NCBI GenBank assembly: GCA_026027325.1
Contig: JAMSLZ010000006.1
Span: 2,418,001 to 2,482,000, forward strand
Reading direction: 5' to 3'
DNA length: 64,000 bases
Origin: Actinomucor elegans
Lineage: Eukaryota; Mucoromycota; Mucoromycetes; Mucorales; Mucoraceae
Part shown: positions 38,327 to 51,179 of the stretch, in pieces
Position numbering within the stretch: the stretch's first letter is position 1
How the letters are laid out: each line of letters opens with the position of its first letter
Notes under the pieces: generated by a model
The model's database searches: none
Told to the model about the DNA's origin: nothing
Seen by the model: the letters and a program-made list of their open reading frames with translations, nothing else
Made by a program: the position numbers and the translations under genes

Positions 38327-38626
38327 TCCTCACTCCTCTTCTATAATACTCCCCTAAAAAGTGAAAATGATGATATATCTTAACCTACACTTGGAGATAC
38401 AATATAATTATAAATAGAATAGTAAAAAATAAAAGATAAAACTTATGTATTGAGTCATTTTGAGTATGGAATACTGATTGAATATAATAGTAGATGAGGT
38501 CAGTCGAGAGTTCTATTGCTCACTACCCAGTTTACATAAAAAAAAGCTGTTATTTATGAGTAAACATCAATAATGCACAGTAAACCAACTGCAATTTGGA
38601 TAAATAAGGATTCCAGTAGAAATAAT

Positions 38627-38690
38627 AGCTCATTCTGAACATGTAATAGTCGTATGCAACATTTATACGAAATTAATCGACAAATGAATT
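38627..38690 (+). repeat. Dispersed intergenic repeat, copy 11
   Basis: AGCTCATTCTGAACATGTAA, then GTATGCAACATTTATACGAA, then TTAATCGAC. Confidence 0.5.
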
Positions 38691-38784
38691 ATTAATTTTA
38701 GTTCGATTGAAATATAGTATACATTTCATGGCTAAAATACAGTTTACGTGCTATATTTTAATCTTGTAATAGCTATATTAAATG

Positions 38785-38848
38785 AAATATGTGCTTAGCC
38801 TGTACTAGTTCTCATATGCGATATTAAGTTGGGATCCGCCAAGAAATG
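38785..38848 (+). repeat. Dispersed intergenic repeat, copy 12
   Basis: TGCTTAGCCTGTACTAGTTC, then CATATGCGATATTAAGTTGG, then GATCCGCCAAGA. Confidence 0.5.
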
Positions 38849-39280
38849 CAAAAATGTTGTTGGACACGGGATGAATATGAAAAAACTCTTACGAGTATAC
38901 CTTCAATCTCATATGTCTCACATTGATGTTATTCTATAAGGTTTAAATAATAGCATTATGGTGTAAATCCCAATGCCCAATGGAAATAAATATTCAATTA
39001 ATAGAAAGGAGATACATTTACATCAACTTATAGCGCCATTAAAGATGTTTTAGAGATTTATCTAACAACAACCAAAATTTATTTCCACTAAAATAAATGT
39101 GCATATACGTGCTTTAGTCGCTGCATTCAAGCTAATAGGGGAAGATTTAGCATATTTTAGTTGCCAGTTTGTGTCCGTTGTCTTTTATATTGATTCCTAT
39201 TTTCTGGTACTACAAAATTATAACTGTGTCTCAAAAAAAAAGTTGCCTTGAAAGTTGGTATGGCGCATTAATCAAAAGGC

Positions 39281-39348
39281 AAGATTTCGAGTGATTTCGG
39301 TATAATATCGCATTCGTTTAGTTGGCCATGCTCAAAATGAGCTACTGT
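39281..39348 (-). repeat. Dispersed intergenic repeat, copy 13 (inverted)
   Basis: GATTTCGGTATAATATCGCA, then GTTGGCCATGCTCAAAATGA and GCTACTG, the reverse complement of core plus left motif. Confidence 0.55.
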
Positions 39349-39542
39349 ATCTAATCAAGCATCGAATATTTTCTTTCTACATGAAGTTATTTGCTCATTT
39401 ATAACCTTCATTAACTAAATATAATTTGCTGTTTTTGCCTTGATTTAGTGATACGACACAACCGTATCAGACACAATGACTTTATTCTTTCTAATAAAGC
39501 ATTAAGAATAAAACAAAGGTCTTGGAATAACAATTCTATATC

Positions 39543-40320
39543 TTAGATAGGGCTGTATCCATCTGTATCCGAATCTAAAGTCATTGCGCCTCTTAGCAAG
39601 ACATAGCCTGATATAGCAAATGAAGCAAAACTACAACCAATCATGGCCATACCAGGGCCTTGACTGGCTACCAAGTGAGGAAATGTTCGATTGAGTTGAT
39701 CAATAGCTTCTTCATACATGACGGATGATAGAATCACAAGCAGTAGAGCCAATACAGCTGATCCCCAGGCTAAGAAGCCTCTGGTATAGTATTCGTCCTG
39801 ATATCGGTGCGGCAGAGCAATTCGCATCACACAAAACACGAGCAAAGTTGCAGAGCACAATAAGCAAAGCACTGCTGCTGGAAAGATCTTGGGATCATGT
39901 GGTGGATTAGGTTTTGCGCCGGGATTTAAGTCTTCATTTTGTTCAATCTCGTCTGTAAATAGTCGTGGATAGGTGCTGTTCAAGTGATTTACAATAGCGA
40001 CATCTAATGAATTAATATAATGAGAACATGGTTTATCAATGTAACTATGAAATGTTACCAAAAGGCACCAACATAATACTGCGATCACTGAAGCATGTTA
40101 GACCTTGATCTTCTATACAGTAGCCTTGCCAGCCGTAATACACAGAGACAGGATTGCCAGTAGAGGGCATTTGGGCATCTGTGACTTTAGCAAAGTAAAG
40201 TCCCCGTCCACTTGAATATTGACAGCCAACTAAGCATAACAAGGCTAGTATGAATCCAGTAATGGAAAAGAAGAGGCCTGTGTTATTAAATGGTACTTTT
40301 TTAAAATGAAATTTCTTCAT
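39543..40320 (-). CDS. Four-TM SUR7/PalI-like membrane protein
   Basis: Two exons, 40320-40059 and 40003-39543, give 240 residues in frame. Four hydrophobic helices are visible: about 14-34 (LFFSITGFILALLCLVGC), 131-152 (FPAAVLCLLCSATLLVFCVM), 165-186 (FLAWGSAVLALLLVILSSVM) and 205-225 (MIGCSFASFAISGYVLLRGA). A large first extracellular loop has a WxGYC motif and paired cysteines, as in claudin-like SUR7/PalI proteins. Such proteins organise plasma-membrane eisosome domains or take part in pH sensing. The specific role here is not known. It lies 99 bp downstream of the SERCA gene on the same strand. Confidence 0.6.
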
Positions 40321-40419
40321 GGTATATGTTTCAATACTTGAAAAAAAAAAAGAAGCACAAGTTTTCGGGAAACGGATTTTTATTAAATACTAAATTTCTA
40401 TATATACATTTTATCGGGT

Positions 40420-43400
40420 TTACTGTGTCTTGTTCTTTTGTTGTTGAATCACAGTAGGCGGGGCAATCCAGGTACGAGTAATAAACTTCAAAACTTCATC
40501 TATAACAATGACAGGAAGAGAGATCCACAAAACAGCAATCCATTCTTCGGTATTAAGAGGCACAATGGCAAATAACTTGGTAAAGAAAGGAACATACAAG
40601 ATCATAAAGTGCAAAAGCATGGATAAAGCAATAGATAACACAAGATAAGGATTGCTCCACAAATACAAAGTTAATAAGGATTCATTTTCACTCAAACTAG
40701 AAATAAAACAAGTTAGTAAACCATAGATATTATTTTTTTTTAAAAAAAAAGACTCTACCTGTTCATAGCATTCAACATTTCAATCACTACCAAGATCGAA
40801 AGACTCATTGTAGTAGCCTTCATGGACAAAGTATTTGTGAACATTTCACAGCCAATTTCAGGGAACAATTCGGAACAGCTGTGGAAGTGAGAAAGTTGAT
40901 AGTAAGAGATTTGAGGTCCACCAGTGTAATACATGAACCACCAAACATAACCAAAGACAGTGGCTGCACCGACATAAACACCAACAAACATGTATCTAAA
41001 GAATAGCCAGCCACCAACAAGAGCTTCCTTAGAACTACGAGGAGGACGTCTCATAATGTCATGATCAGGAGGGTTGAACCCAAGAGCAGTAGCAGGAAGA
41101 CCATCCGTAACCAAGTTGACCCAGAGTAACTGAACAGGAATTAAAGCTTCGGGCAAACCCAAGAGCACAGTCAAGAAAATGGAAACGACCTCACCAATGT
41201 TAGAAGAAATCAAATAGCGAATGAATTGCTTGGTATTGTTATAAATACTACGTCCTTCTTCAACAGCCTTTTCGATAGTAGCGAAATTATCATCAGCCAA
41301 GACCATATCAGCAGCCAACTTGGCTACATCTGTACCAGATCCCATAGCAATACCAATATCAGCCTTCTTTAAAGCAGGAGCATCATTCACACCATCACCA
41401 GTCATAGCTACAATCTCATCATTTGCCTTTAACAAGTCAACCAGTTGCTGTTTGTGAGCAGGTTCTGTACGTGTAAAGAGACTAGCACGCTTGATTGCTT
41501 GTACTTTTTCGAGATCAGAAAGCGCATCAAATTCGCGGCCTGTATAGCTTTTACCAGTCAAATCTTCATCAGCATCGAAGACACCAATTTGTCTACAGAT
41601 AGCTTCAGCTGTGTTCTTGTTATCGCCTGTAATAACAATAACACGAATACCAGCAGTTTTACATTTGGCAATAGACTCTGCGACTTCAGGACGAGGAGGG
41701 TCCATCATACCAACAAGGCCGATGAAAGTCATGTTGTTTTCATATTGAGCAAACTTAGTTTGATCGCGCAAGTCGAATTGACTGGGATCAACGTTTTCTA
41801 CCTTGGCCAAACCAATGCAACGAAGGGACATACCTTGTCCATACTCAAGTACTTTGGTATTCAATAATTCACGGATAGCAGCAGTCATAGGTACAGGTCC
41901 AGCAGACTCGGAAAGACGAACAAAGGAACAACGGTCAATAATGGATTCGGGAGCACCTTTCACCAATAAAGTGTTGTTGTTAACAATGACAGACATGGAT
42001 TTACGATCACGAGTGAATTCAAGGGTGGCAGTACGTTTGGCTTGATTGCTGTAGTAATCATTGCAAGCTGTGGAACGTTCCTCTTTAGAAAGAGAGCCGA
42101 GTTGATTGTTGAATTGCTGATCGACTGTACCAAACTTTTCGACGAGTACTTGAAGAGCGGCTTCAGTGGGTTCACCAATGCAGGCATAAGTGTCGGTAGA
42201 AGCATCATAAGCAATACGAGCGTCATTACAAAGAGAGCAAACAAGAGCAATGTCGTGTGTAACTGAATCATTTGTAGGTGTAATAATGTCTTGAGCTGTT
42301 GATTTAACATGACCAATGGGTTCATAACTGGTACCATCAATGTGCAATTCGCTTAAAGCACCTGAGGCATTGGAAACAAAGGCTACTCGCGAAACACTCA
42401 TTTGGTTTGTAGTTAAAGTACCGGTTTTATCTGAGCAGATGACACTAGTACAACCAAGAGTTTCGACACTAGGCAAACTTCGAACAATAGCACCACGCTT
42501 TGCCATCTTTTTCGTACCCAAAGCAAGACAAGCAGTAATGACGGCAGCAAGACCTTCAGGGATAGCAGCGACAGCCAAAGCAACAGCAATTTTGAAATAA
42601 TAAACAGCACCGCCAACCCAGCCCTTGTGAGAAGGATGGTTAAAGTTGCGCACATTGACAAGCCAGACCAAAATACAAATGACAGTAATAACTTTGGCAA
42701 GCATATCACCAAAATCATCCAATTTACGCTTCAAAGGTGTCTTTTCAGAGATTTGAGAAGAAATGGAAGTATGGATATCACCAATAGCGGTAGAGACACC
42801 TGTCTTCACAACGATTGCTCTTGCCTTACCAATAACACAAGTAGTACCAGAAAATAACATGTTACACTGATCCTGCTTTACTGCACCTTCATCCTTGATT
42901 GCGTTTACTTGTTTCTCCACACTCACTGATTCGCCCGTCAACAAAGCTTGATCGACGCGGAAAACACTGGAGGAAATAGAAAGAACACGAGCATCTGCAG
43001 GGATTTTATCACCAACAGCTAAATCAATAATGTCACCAGGAACAAGTTCTTCGGAGCGCAATTTGCGCAAGACACCTTCACGAAGTACTTTGGCTTCGTC
43101 GGGAGAATATTCACGTAAAGCATCAATGGCTTTTTCAGCACTTGATTCTTGAAGTACACCAACAGTAGCGTTGGCAATCAAAATAATCAAAATAACAATA
43201 GGTTCGACAAAAGCTGTGGAAGTGTCTTGCTCTTCAAAAATAGCGAGAACAAAAGACACAATCGCAGCACCCAACAAGATCAAGACGAGTTGATCTTGAA
43301 ATTGCTCCAAGATCAGTTTATACAAAGGTGTTGATTCTTCCTCAGGAAGTTCTAAAAAAAAGCCACTTGGGTTAGTTTATTGAGGATAAGTGATAGGCTG

Positions 43401-43531
43401 GATCTTATCTTACCATTCTTCCCGAATTTCTTTTGCTGTTCCTTTACTTGAGTATCTTTTAACCCTTTTGAACTATCCACACTAAAGAAGTGACACACTT
43501 CTTCAGGTGTTTTGACAAACGAGTTGTCCAT
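40420..43531 (-). CDS. SERCA-type Ca2+-transporting P-type ATPase
   Basis: Three exons, 43531-43414, 43351-40759 and 40696-40420, give 995 residues, the size of animal SERCA. The P-type signature [11 protein letters not shown] carries the phosphorylated Asp347. TGES is in the actuator domain ([15 protein letters not shown]), KGAPE in the nucleotide domain, and [20 protein letters not shown] in the hinge. Ca2+-binding helices include [20 protein letters not shown] (M4, PEGL) and [18 protein letters not shown] (M6). It pumps cytosolic Ca2+ into the endoplasmic reticulum. The N-terminus ([10 protein letters not shown]) resembles the SERCA group and not the Pmr1 Golgi pump. The C-terminus ends with a short polar tail. 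Several long antisense open frames within it are compositional artefacts. Confidence 0.96.
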
Positions 43532-44359
43532 TTTTTAAAACAAAAAAAAGAAAGGATAAAGAAAGAAGAGATGACAAAACATAGTGGCTGGCTGCTTTTT
43601 AGTCTTATTTATTAATTGCTACTCCGTGCGCTCTGAATTGTATTACCTTCTACAAATGAGACCAAGACATGTATTATTCTCTTATTTGAGCCAAAAAGAC
43701 CCTAAATTTCTGTCTTTAAATACAGTATCATGAAAGATCTACTAGAGTGTTTCAAGCACGACCAATGTCGCAAATGTCTTGAAAGGCTTGGTGATGGTAA
43801 CCTGTCAATCCCCTTTTTCGAATTGTTTCCCTGTCAGTATTCGCTGCGCGTACGATTTTAACTGGTTCATAAATTCCTTGTACTCTGCACGCGTTTCGTT
43901 TCATTGGCCAATTCATCCATCTAAGACTATATACGACTAAATACGTAATCGAATCAACATGGAAACGCATGTTCCTGTCTCTCTCACCAGTCACTAAGAA
44001 TATCTAGTGTGCTTAGTCATGTATTCATCTGGATTGAATTTCGTTTGACTAGACAGTATATTATCAATCTATAACATAAAACCGACAGTTTGAACCATGC
44101 TGTTGCTGCAAAAGATATATGACACAATGTATCAAGTCCCTATTTCTTTCATCTATTCCTAAATAATAGAAAAAGCGCTTATACAGCAAGTGTATTGACA
44201 AAACCTACACAGAACATATGTGTATATCGAATATTTTAGAAATCTGTTTTGTTTTGACGATGGATTCTCGAAAACAAATTCATTTCACCATGGATACATT
44301 CGGCTGAAAACGAAACAAATATACTTTTTATTCTTCAATATATGGCCTGGTAGATGAAA

Positions 44360-44432
44360 TAGTCCATATAGAATATAGGATACTCGTTAGATGTAGCATT
44401 TAACCAGGATCGGTCGAAAGATCTACAGATCT
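44360..44432 (+). repeat. Dispersed intergenic repeat, copy 14 (best core)
   Basis: Closest to consensus: TTAGATGTAGCATTTAACCA, then GGATCGGTCGAAAGATCTAC and AGATCTG. Confidence 0.65.
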
Positions 44433-46576
44433 GTACATTGAGTAGGTTAGACAAAAAAAGTACGGTGGTTTAAACTTAATTGATGTGTATTCATAGTGCA
44501 TAACTTTATAAATGATTTATATCCAACTCCTATTTCGTAAACTAAGAGATACGTTTCAATAAATCGACCTTACTATCTCCTTTTGATATCTCTGTTATAG
44601 CTTTGTTCTGGACATTTCCCTATTCCTTCCCTTGTTCATATATTCATCGATGATACTATCACTGCGTAAGAATCAAACTATGCCAATATTTACATACTTT
44701 GTAATGTTTGTAAGGTATGAAGTGTATAACTAGAGCAAGTCTTGGATAAACCAAATAGGCTTCTAGTTTATTGATAATAAGATAGTTTTCTAGCTATGAG
44801 TTTTACTCTGTATTTATATGTTTTCTAGCTTAGATCATTTGCAATAGCGAATGTATCTTAGTGGTTAGATTATGTAAGGTACAATTGATCCATGGTCTTG
44901 TTCTCTATATTCATGCCAAGATAACCATGGCTAAGCATCTTTTGTTCTTGATCTTGGTCAGCGTTAATCATTACTTGCCAAGCACCTTAATGTGGAAGGT
45001 TTATATATTATACCAGTCTAGAGCTGAAGATCAATGGTCGCTCTTTACAGCTGAGTTAGTTAATCGAGGTATCAATATCATATAAGGTCTATAATCACTA
45101 CATACTTGCTTAAGATATGTTCAAAACTACCTCTGAATGCCTCTTCATTCTAGCCCATACAATGACTTCTTGATCTTCCTTCTAGGTTGATGCTAGAAGT
45201 GATTCTTAGTGGTTCCGCAGATCTCAACGTCACCACAATTTTTCAAGTACCTTATATCTAATATACTTGGGATCGGTTCCAATCATTTTCAAGCTTTTTC
45301 TTACAATTTAAACTGTCAAAAGCGTTTGGGAAAATTCACTCTGAACACATCAATATAAACACCCAATGGAAAGCACTAATCAACAGCCAAACCTTAGCCG
45401 TTACTACCAAAGAAAAAGAAATATATGTTCAATCTAATAATTGATGATATAGCTTTCCACTAAAATCTTAATGGACGGTGCTTCCAGATTTGTTTCATAC
45501 CCCGCTGCCTGGCTCCCCAACATAACTTCTTGGCTTGTATCAAGCAGTCGTTCCAAAACAAACCTTATCAAAATAGCTCTCCATTCTTACAGGCTATTAA
45601 GCGGTACTAGTACCTCGACAGTGCTACTAATATATTAGCTTCAACGAAACTTTTCTCCTCTAGTATGCAAGCTCCTACACTTGCATATACTAAATTAACA
45701 TTGGAAATAATTTAGGTCACTACCGTTATCGTCCGCTGCCTTTCGTTCTTGATGGCATATACTACATGGTAGAATCATCGTCCAGAAATTCTTACATGCA
45801 ATTACACCAGTACTGCATGACGTCTCTCTTTATTATATGAGCACTTAAAAACGACTATCACTTTTCTATTAACTGAATTTCTGGGAGCACTCTTTGATGT
45901 CGAACAATGGATAAAATATCTTTGTCGAGGGTCTTCACCTACCAGAATGAAATTTGAAGATTTTTACTCCTTTTTAAACCCACTTACTATGATCTAGAAC
46001 CTGATGCACTAACTAGTAAATTTGAAGATTGATACTATATTTCAAGAGAACTGGTCCTATCAATGCACATGTAATATGGCCACACCGCTTAGCCTTTGAG
46101 TGAATGAGGCTGCTGTCTTGTATCTGACAGCTACATTATCTATAGGTTCTTCCATAAATAATGATATATTAAATAATGATTCAGAATTATTAAATAAAAT
46201 ACTATTTTAATACAAAAAAAGTAGATTATACGAAATACAATAGACTACTGAAATATATATAATGCGCTTTAGTTAAACATAAACTTCAATAGATGCAGTG
46301 ATCCATTACGAGCAATAGAGTATTTATGAAAAAGCTTGTGGTTTCCAGCCACTAAAATGCTGCATGCACATTATACTTCAGCCAAATGATAGTGTCGGTA
46401 CATAAAGTAGTTCATTCCAAACCATGTATGGTCACCGGATACGACCCACAGCTACAACTACAGAACCAAAAAAGACCCAGACTCAGAAAAATCCTGAGTG
46501 ATGCACTTTTAAGCTGGAATTTTCATTTCATTCGATACACATATTCATTAATGTGATTTTTGCGTGCCTGAGCCTA

Positions 46577-46647
46577 ATGATCAATAGATCCTTCCACCAA
46601 TCTCGGTACAATGTCATCTAATAAATAGAATGTACTTAAAATGAACC
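46577..46647 (-). repeat. Dispersed intergenic repeat, copy 15 (inverted)
   Basis: ATGATCAATAGATCCTTCCA, then CAATCTCGGTACAATGTCAT, then TACTTAAAATGAACC as the reverse complement of the left motif. Confidence 0.5.
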
Positions 46648-47703
46648 ACACCTTCCATTACAACTTTTGTTTAATTGAACTAGAATGAATATAGTGAATA
46701 TTGCTAACGATTCTCCTTAGGTCAGATGCGCTTTATATCAACAATTATTCATTGATGAAGCGCTTTCCCGGGTTAGGCTCGATCTTGCATCAAAATAGTA
46801 TTCCCAGCCCAGAATAAAATACTAAACCAAATTATTGGGAGTTTGTAATCATAATATCGTTCTTGTACGTCTTTTGACTTATTTCCAAATATCTTGGCAT
46901 ATAAATCGCGAACTGCCTCCTGTGGGGTTTGCTAGATACACAAAGAACGTTTAGACTCGGGCATCCCGGGCCGGCATAGCATTAGTTGCACAAATGGGCT
47001 TTTGCATAAATTTTGATTTTTCTCAAGTGAGTGAATGCTCGCCAGTCTATGTCTATGAGCCATTTCTGTATATCTAACTTATTCATCATATTCAGAAAAT
47101 ATGTTTTAATGTAGCGCTGCCACTGTAGTCATTATTGAGAGCTTAAGCAAAGGAAGTGATTACTTTGTTTAATCAAATTGAGATCTGAAGATCCAAATAG
47201 GAAGAGACTACTGATCAAATGATAACAGATAATAACCTTGCAAATAGTTAATGTAAAGTATTAGCTCACGAATAAACATCCTCGTCCAAGCTTAGTTAAA
47301 GAATAAATCTCATGCGCTTAATTATCAAAGATACTCCAACATTGCAGTATAAATTTGGCAAACACTAATTCCGAGTTCTGACATCCTTAGGAGAAACGTG
47401 CAGACGAACTAAAAGGTAAACCTTCAATATTTCTATTTCTGATCTCTCTGTCACTCAGTGTCCCTTAGAAACAAATTTGATTAAAAATCATAAAAAAATC
47501 GTTCGATTCCTATTTAAGTCTGTCATTGATGCCGATAGTAACACGCATTTCTTTATTCATCTTGTTTTTTTTTGTCCCGCCTTGACACACACTGCTGTCA
47601 TTAAAAGTCCGGGCAAGTATATAATATACAGAGAATCAACGAAAAAAGTGGTTCCACCTATCCTTCTCGTCCTTATATTACTTACAAAGGCATCACCATC
47701 AAC

Positions 47704-49352
47704 ATGGCAATCATTTCTACTCTTTTGCAAGGCGTTTCGACCACAGAGTTCATTTACAAGGCCCTTTTGGCTATTGTTCTTTATTGGGCTTTTCATGTTC
47801 TATCACAGTTGGTAAGAAAGAAGACGTACAGACCTAACAATCTAATTGTTAATCATTGTTATATTATTATAGGTAATTCCTAAGGACCCCAAGGAGGTGC
47901 CTACAGTATTTTCTTGGGTACCTATCTTTGGCAATGCTATTGAGTTTGGAAAGTAAGTCTATTACGGTAGAGTGTATAAAAGTGGTCGAGGTATTTACGG
48001 CATCGATTAGGGATCCTATTACTTTTCTTAAAAGCTGCCAAGACAAGTACGGCGATGTATTTACTTTTCAGTTGTTGAATAAGCGTGTTACCGCTTGCTT
48101 AGGCCCTGATGGCAATCAGTTTGTCTTTAATGCCAAACAAAACCTTGCTTCTGCAGCTGCTGCTTACAACCATATGACCAAGTATGTATTTGGTGATGAT
48201 ATCGTCTTTGATGCACCACACAGTATTTTCATGGAGCAAAAGAGATTCATTAAGGCTGGTTTGAATATCGAGACTTTCAGAAAGGATGTACCTCTCATCC
48301 TTGAAGAATGTAACATGTTCTTTGACAAGTTTGAAAAGACTGGTGTCATTGACGGTTACAAGATGTTTGGCTCTCTTATTATTAACACTGCTTCTCGTGC
48401 TCTTCTTGGCCCTGAAATTCGTAATGCTCTTGATGATGGTATAGCTCAACTCTATTATGATTTGGATCAAGGCTTCCGCCCTCTTAACTTTATGTTTCCC
48501 AACTTGCCTCTTCCTGCTTATCGTAAGCGTGATGAAGCGCGCGAAAAATTGGCTGTTCTTTACTCAAAGATTATTGAAAACAGACGCAAGAATAAAGAGA
48601 CTAGACACGATGATCTTCTCCAATCCTTAATGGATGCTCAGTACAAAGATGGTTCTGCTCTTCCCGACGCTCAAATCTGCGGTATCTTGACTGCTGCTCT
48701 TTTTGGTGGCCAACACACTTCTTCTACTACTTCAGCTTGGTGCATTCTGGAACTAGCTCAGCGTCCTGACGTCGTCAAAGCTCTCCGTCAAGAAATGATT
48801 GAAAAGCTCGGTTCTCTTCAAGTCGATTTTACCTATGATAACTTGGAAGAGCTTACTTTCTTGGAGGACGTCGTTAGAGAGACACTTCGTCTTCACCCTC
48901 CCATCTTTAATATGATGCGTCGTGTTGTGGCAGATAAAATGATTTATGAAAAGACTGGTCTTGCAATTCCCAAGGGTAACTACCTTTGCGCTGCTCCCGG
49001 TGTAACCCAAATCGATCCCACCTATTTCCATAACCCTATGAAGTGGGAGCCTGCTCGTTGGTCTGATAAAACTGATCCCGTTCATATTCTCGAGCAAGGT
49101 GATGATGCAAACATTGATTATGGTTTCGGCGCTGTAGGTATCTCATCCCGTAGTCCTTTCTTACCTTTTGGCGCTGGCCGTCATCGTTGTATCGGTGAAA
49201 AATTTGGTTACATGCAGCTTAAAGCTATTATTGGCACATTTATCAAGAGATTTGACATTGAAGGACTAACGAATCAAGTCCCTAAGCCTGACTATACATC
49301 CATGGTAGTAGTTCCCGAGGATAGCAGATTCCGCTTCACTCGCAGAGATTAA
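47704..49352 (+). CDS. CYP51: Lanosterol 14-alpha-demethylase (CYP51/ERG11), F5-like
   Basis: Three exons, 47704-47811, 47873-47952 and 48011-49352, give 509 residues. There is an N-terminal membrane anchor (about 17-36). CYP51 hallmarks are YNHMTKYVFGDDIVF (B'-C region), GGQHTSSTTSAW in helix I, ETLRLHPP (ExxR), and the haem loop FLPFGAGRHRCIGE with Cys456. The enzyme removes the 14-alpha methyl of lanosterol/eburicol in the ER for ergosterol synthesis and is the azole target. Residue 129 is Phe where azole-sensitive fungi have Tyr (the C. albicans Y132 position), and residue 291 in helix I is Ala. Both match the residues reported for mucoralean CYP51 F5, which explains intrinsic resistance to short-tailed azoles; that link is recalled from the literature. 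Codon bias (C/T-ending) suggests high expression. Confidence 0.96.
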
Positions 49353-49474
49353 ACAAGCATCATTTTGTAGCATCTTACTTTTGTATCTTATTCTCATATC
49401 TATTCATAATACTTCATAATAATCATTATTCATCCTTCCAAACACTAATAAAAAACAAGCTATTTATTAAACTA

Positions 49475-49918
49475 TCAGGTTGTATAACCATACGATTTGG
49501 TTACGTGTTCATTCGTTGACGTGGTTGCAATCAACTGGTAGCGGACAATGTATAAGAGCGCACCCAGCAAAAATACCATCAAACTAAATCGAACAAATCC
49601 ATATATTAAACGATAGAACATATGCAGTGTAGCCATAACAACACAATAAGCGATATACAGAATAAGTAAAGACAGAAACACACCGACAAAGTTTGACTGA
49701 ACAACAATCTTGGACAAGGCACTATATGCCTCTTGAATAGCGGCTGGTAAATAAGATAAAATATATGAAACAGTGGCTTTCACCGTAGACATGACTTGAT
49801 CAGGTGCTGGTAATGGTATATTTGACTTTTGAAGATTCACATAACAAAAGGTGTATACTTCTGAAATCAGTTGGACAGCGTACATGGTAGCGTTGAAAGT
49901 ATCGTTGAATCCGTCCAT
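49475..49918 (-). CDS. APQ12-like membrane protein
   Basis: Single exon, 147 residues, convergent with CYP51 (122 bp between stops). Two adjacent hydrophobic helices (about 76-97, FVGVFLSLLILYIAYCVV, and 106-127, FVRFSLMVFLLGALLYIVRY) resemble the Apq12 domain. Yeast Apq12 sits in the ER/nuclear envelope and supports nuclear pore biogenesis and membrane lipid balance. The assignment rests on topology and weak motif similarity. The start lies 107 bp from the edge of the transposon-derived inverted repeat, so its promoter is short or lies within that element. Confidence 0.55.
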   Translation of the reverse strand: MDGFNDTFNATMYAVQLISEVYTFCYVNLQKSNIPLPAPDQVMSTVKATVSYILSYLPAAIQEAYSALSKIVVQSNFVGVFLSLLILYIAYCVVMATLHMFYRLIYGFVRFSLMVFLLGALLYIVRYQLIATTSTNEHVTKSYGYTT

Positions 49919-50024
49919 TATAATCGAGAACTTGGTTTGATTCGAAGGAAGGGAAAAAAAAACGCGTTAAAAAGGATTTTAGAGAGAAACCAAGCGTAGC
50001 ATGTAAACTGTACAACTCCGTCAA

Positions 50025-50606
50025 AATGATATCCAGAATTTTCTATTGAAACTCAGTTATAGCATAGTTATAGGACATTTTGAACATCGAACTTTCATAG
50101 TTAAATCTTCTAGAAACAATACGAAATTTCATGTATACAGTGATGAACTTTTTAATTCATTTCAATGGTTTTTTTTGAAGATAGTTGATATTTAGTGTGG
50201 CTATCAAAGGGGTTTTAACCATTTGGTATTTTTCTGACATACTGAAAGCAAGTTCACGACAGTTATTGACATCCAAATTTTCCCATTCTTTGTGGATAGC
50301 TGCATCCAGTTCTTTGAGAAAGTTGATCTAGTACCTGTGCTTTGCAATACGCTTCCCAAGTAATGTCAAAAGATTTCAATGAGATTTAGGTCTAGGCTTT
50401 GTGCAGGTTAAAAGTTTAAACCTTAAACCTTTGCCTTGCCCTTCCAACAGCAAGCATACGAGCCTGTGTGGCAGGAAACTCTTCCTTGGAATATAAAGTC
50501 CTGAGCATGTTCTTGGATGAGTTTATAAAGCCAGGAAAGAAAGCTATCGCTCATCAAACATGAGATATATCTGCCTTGATTGACATTCCCGTAAAGAGTG
50601 ATTATG
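50025..50606 (-). repeat. Left arm of the inverted repeat (Tc1 transposase 3' fragment)
   Basis: Minus-strand copy. Matching landmarks shared with the right arm include GCAAGCATACGAGCCTGTGT and CCTTGGAATATAAAGTCCTG. A 125-bp block (about 50049-50173) is absent from the right arm. Confidence 0.8.
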
Positions 50607-51179
50607 TTTTTAAACAAAATGTACAAAAGTGAATGGATTATTTCAAATTTTCGGGAGAATTTCAACAATTCTGGCTATGATTTTAATGAAGTCATGTATA
50701 CATTCGCTTCAACTATGACATTTATCTTTAGGAAACATCAACCAACGTTGACATGTTTGTTTATTATACACTATATCATCCATATTTTTTTCACAATAAG
50801 CCCTGTACCAACCAGTTGATTATTGTGGCTACTCTTTATAGAATCAGCGGTTACGGTCAAAGAAATCGCAATTTCATCCATTGCTGCCCCCAGACATAGA
50901 CAAGTGGCGAGTGTTGTCACTGTCTTCAATTATTTAATATATTATAATGCCTCGTCTAAAGACACTAGACATCAATACTGTGCTTAATGGTATGTATATT
51001 ATCTGAGAATAAAGCGTGGTGGTTCTTAGAGCATATATCCGATTGATAATCGGAGTAAAGTCAACTAGGACTATTGTATCGAGCACACCAAACCAACAGT
51101 AATGGGCTTAACATAAAAAAATCACCTTTATTCATGCATATCTCGAAAAAAGAAAGGTTTAAAAGGACGGATCCAGCCT

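Larger units (their letters stand above)
37602..39542. other. Intergenic with coding-like patches and repeats
   Basis: Between the APSES gene and the SUR7/PalI-like gene. At about 37777-38326 several short coding-like patches in different frames suggest a decayed or unrecognised gene (see findings). Three dispersed-repeat copies follow (38627, 38785, and 39281 inverted). The rest is featureless AT-rich DNA. Confidence 0.5.
43532..47703. other. Large gene-poor region with possible retroelement fossils
   Basis: About 4.2 kb between the SERCA promoter and CYP51. No intact gene is present. A coding-like minus-strand fragment (43752-43994, with EPVKIVRAANTDRETIRKRG) and a stop-ridden stretch (about 45200-46050) may be decayed mobile-element sequence. 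Two dispersed repeats are present (44360, and 46577 inverted). The last 300 bp is the CYP51 promoter and leader. Confidence 0.5.

Noticed and set aside
41445..42857. Several plus-strand open frames opposite the SERCA gene
   Set aside because: They are antisense to highly conserved P-type ATPase motifs and have no domain character.
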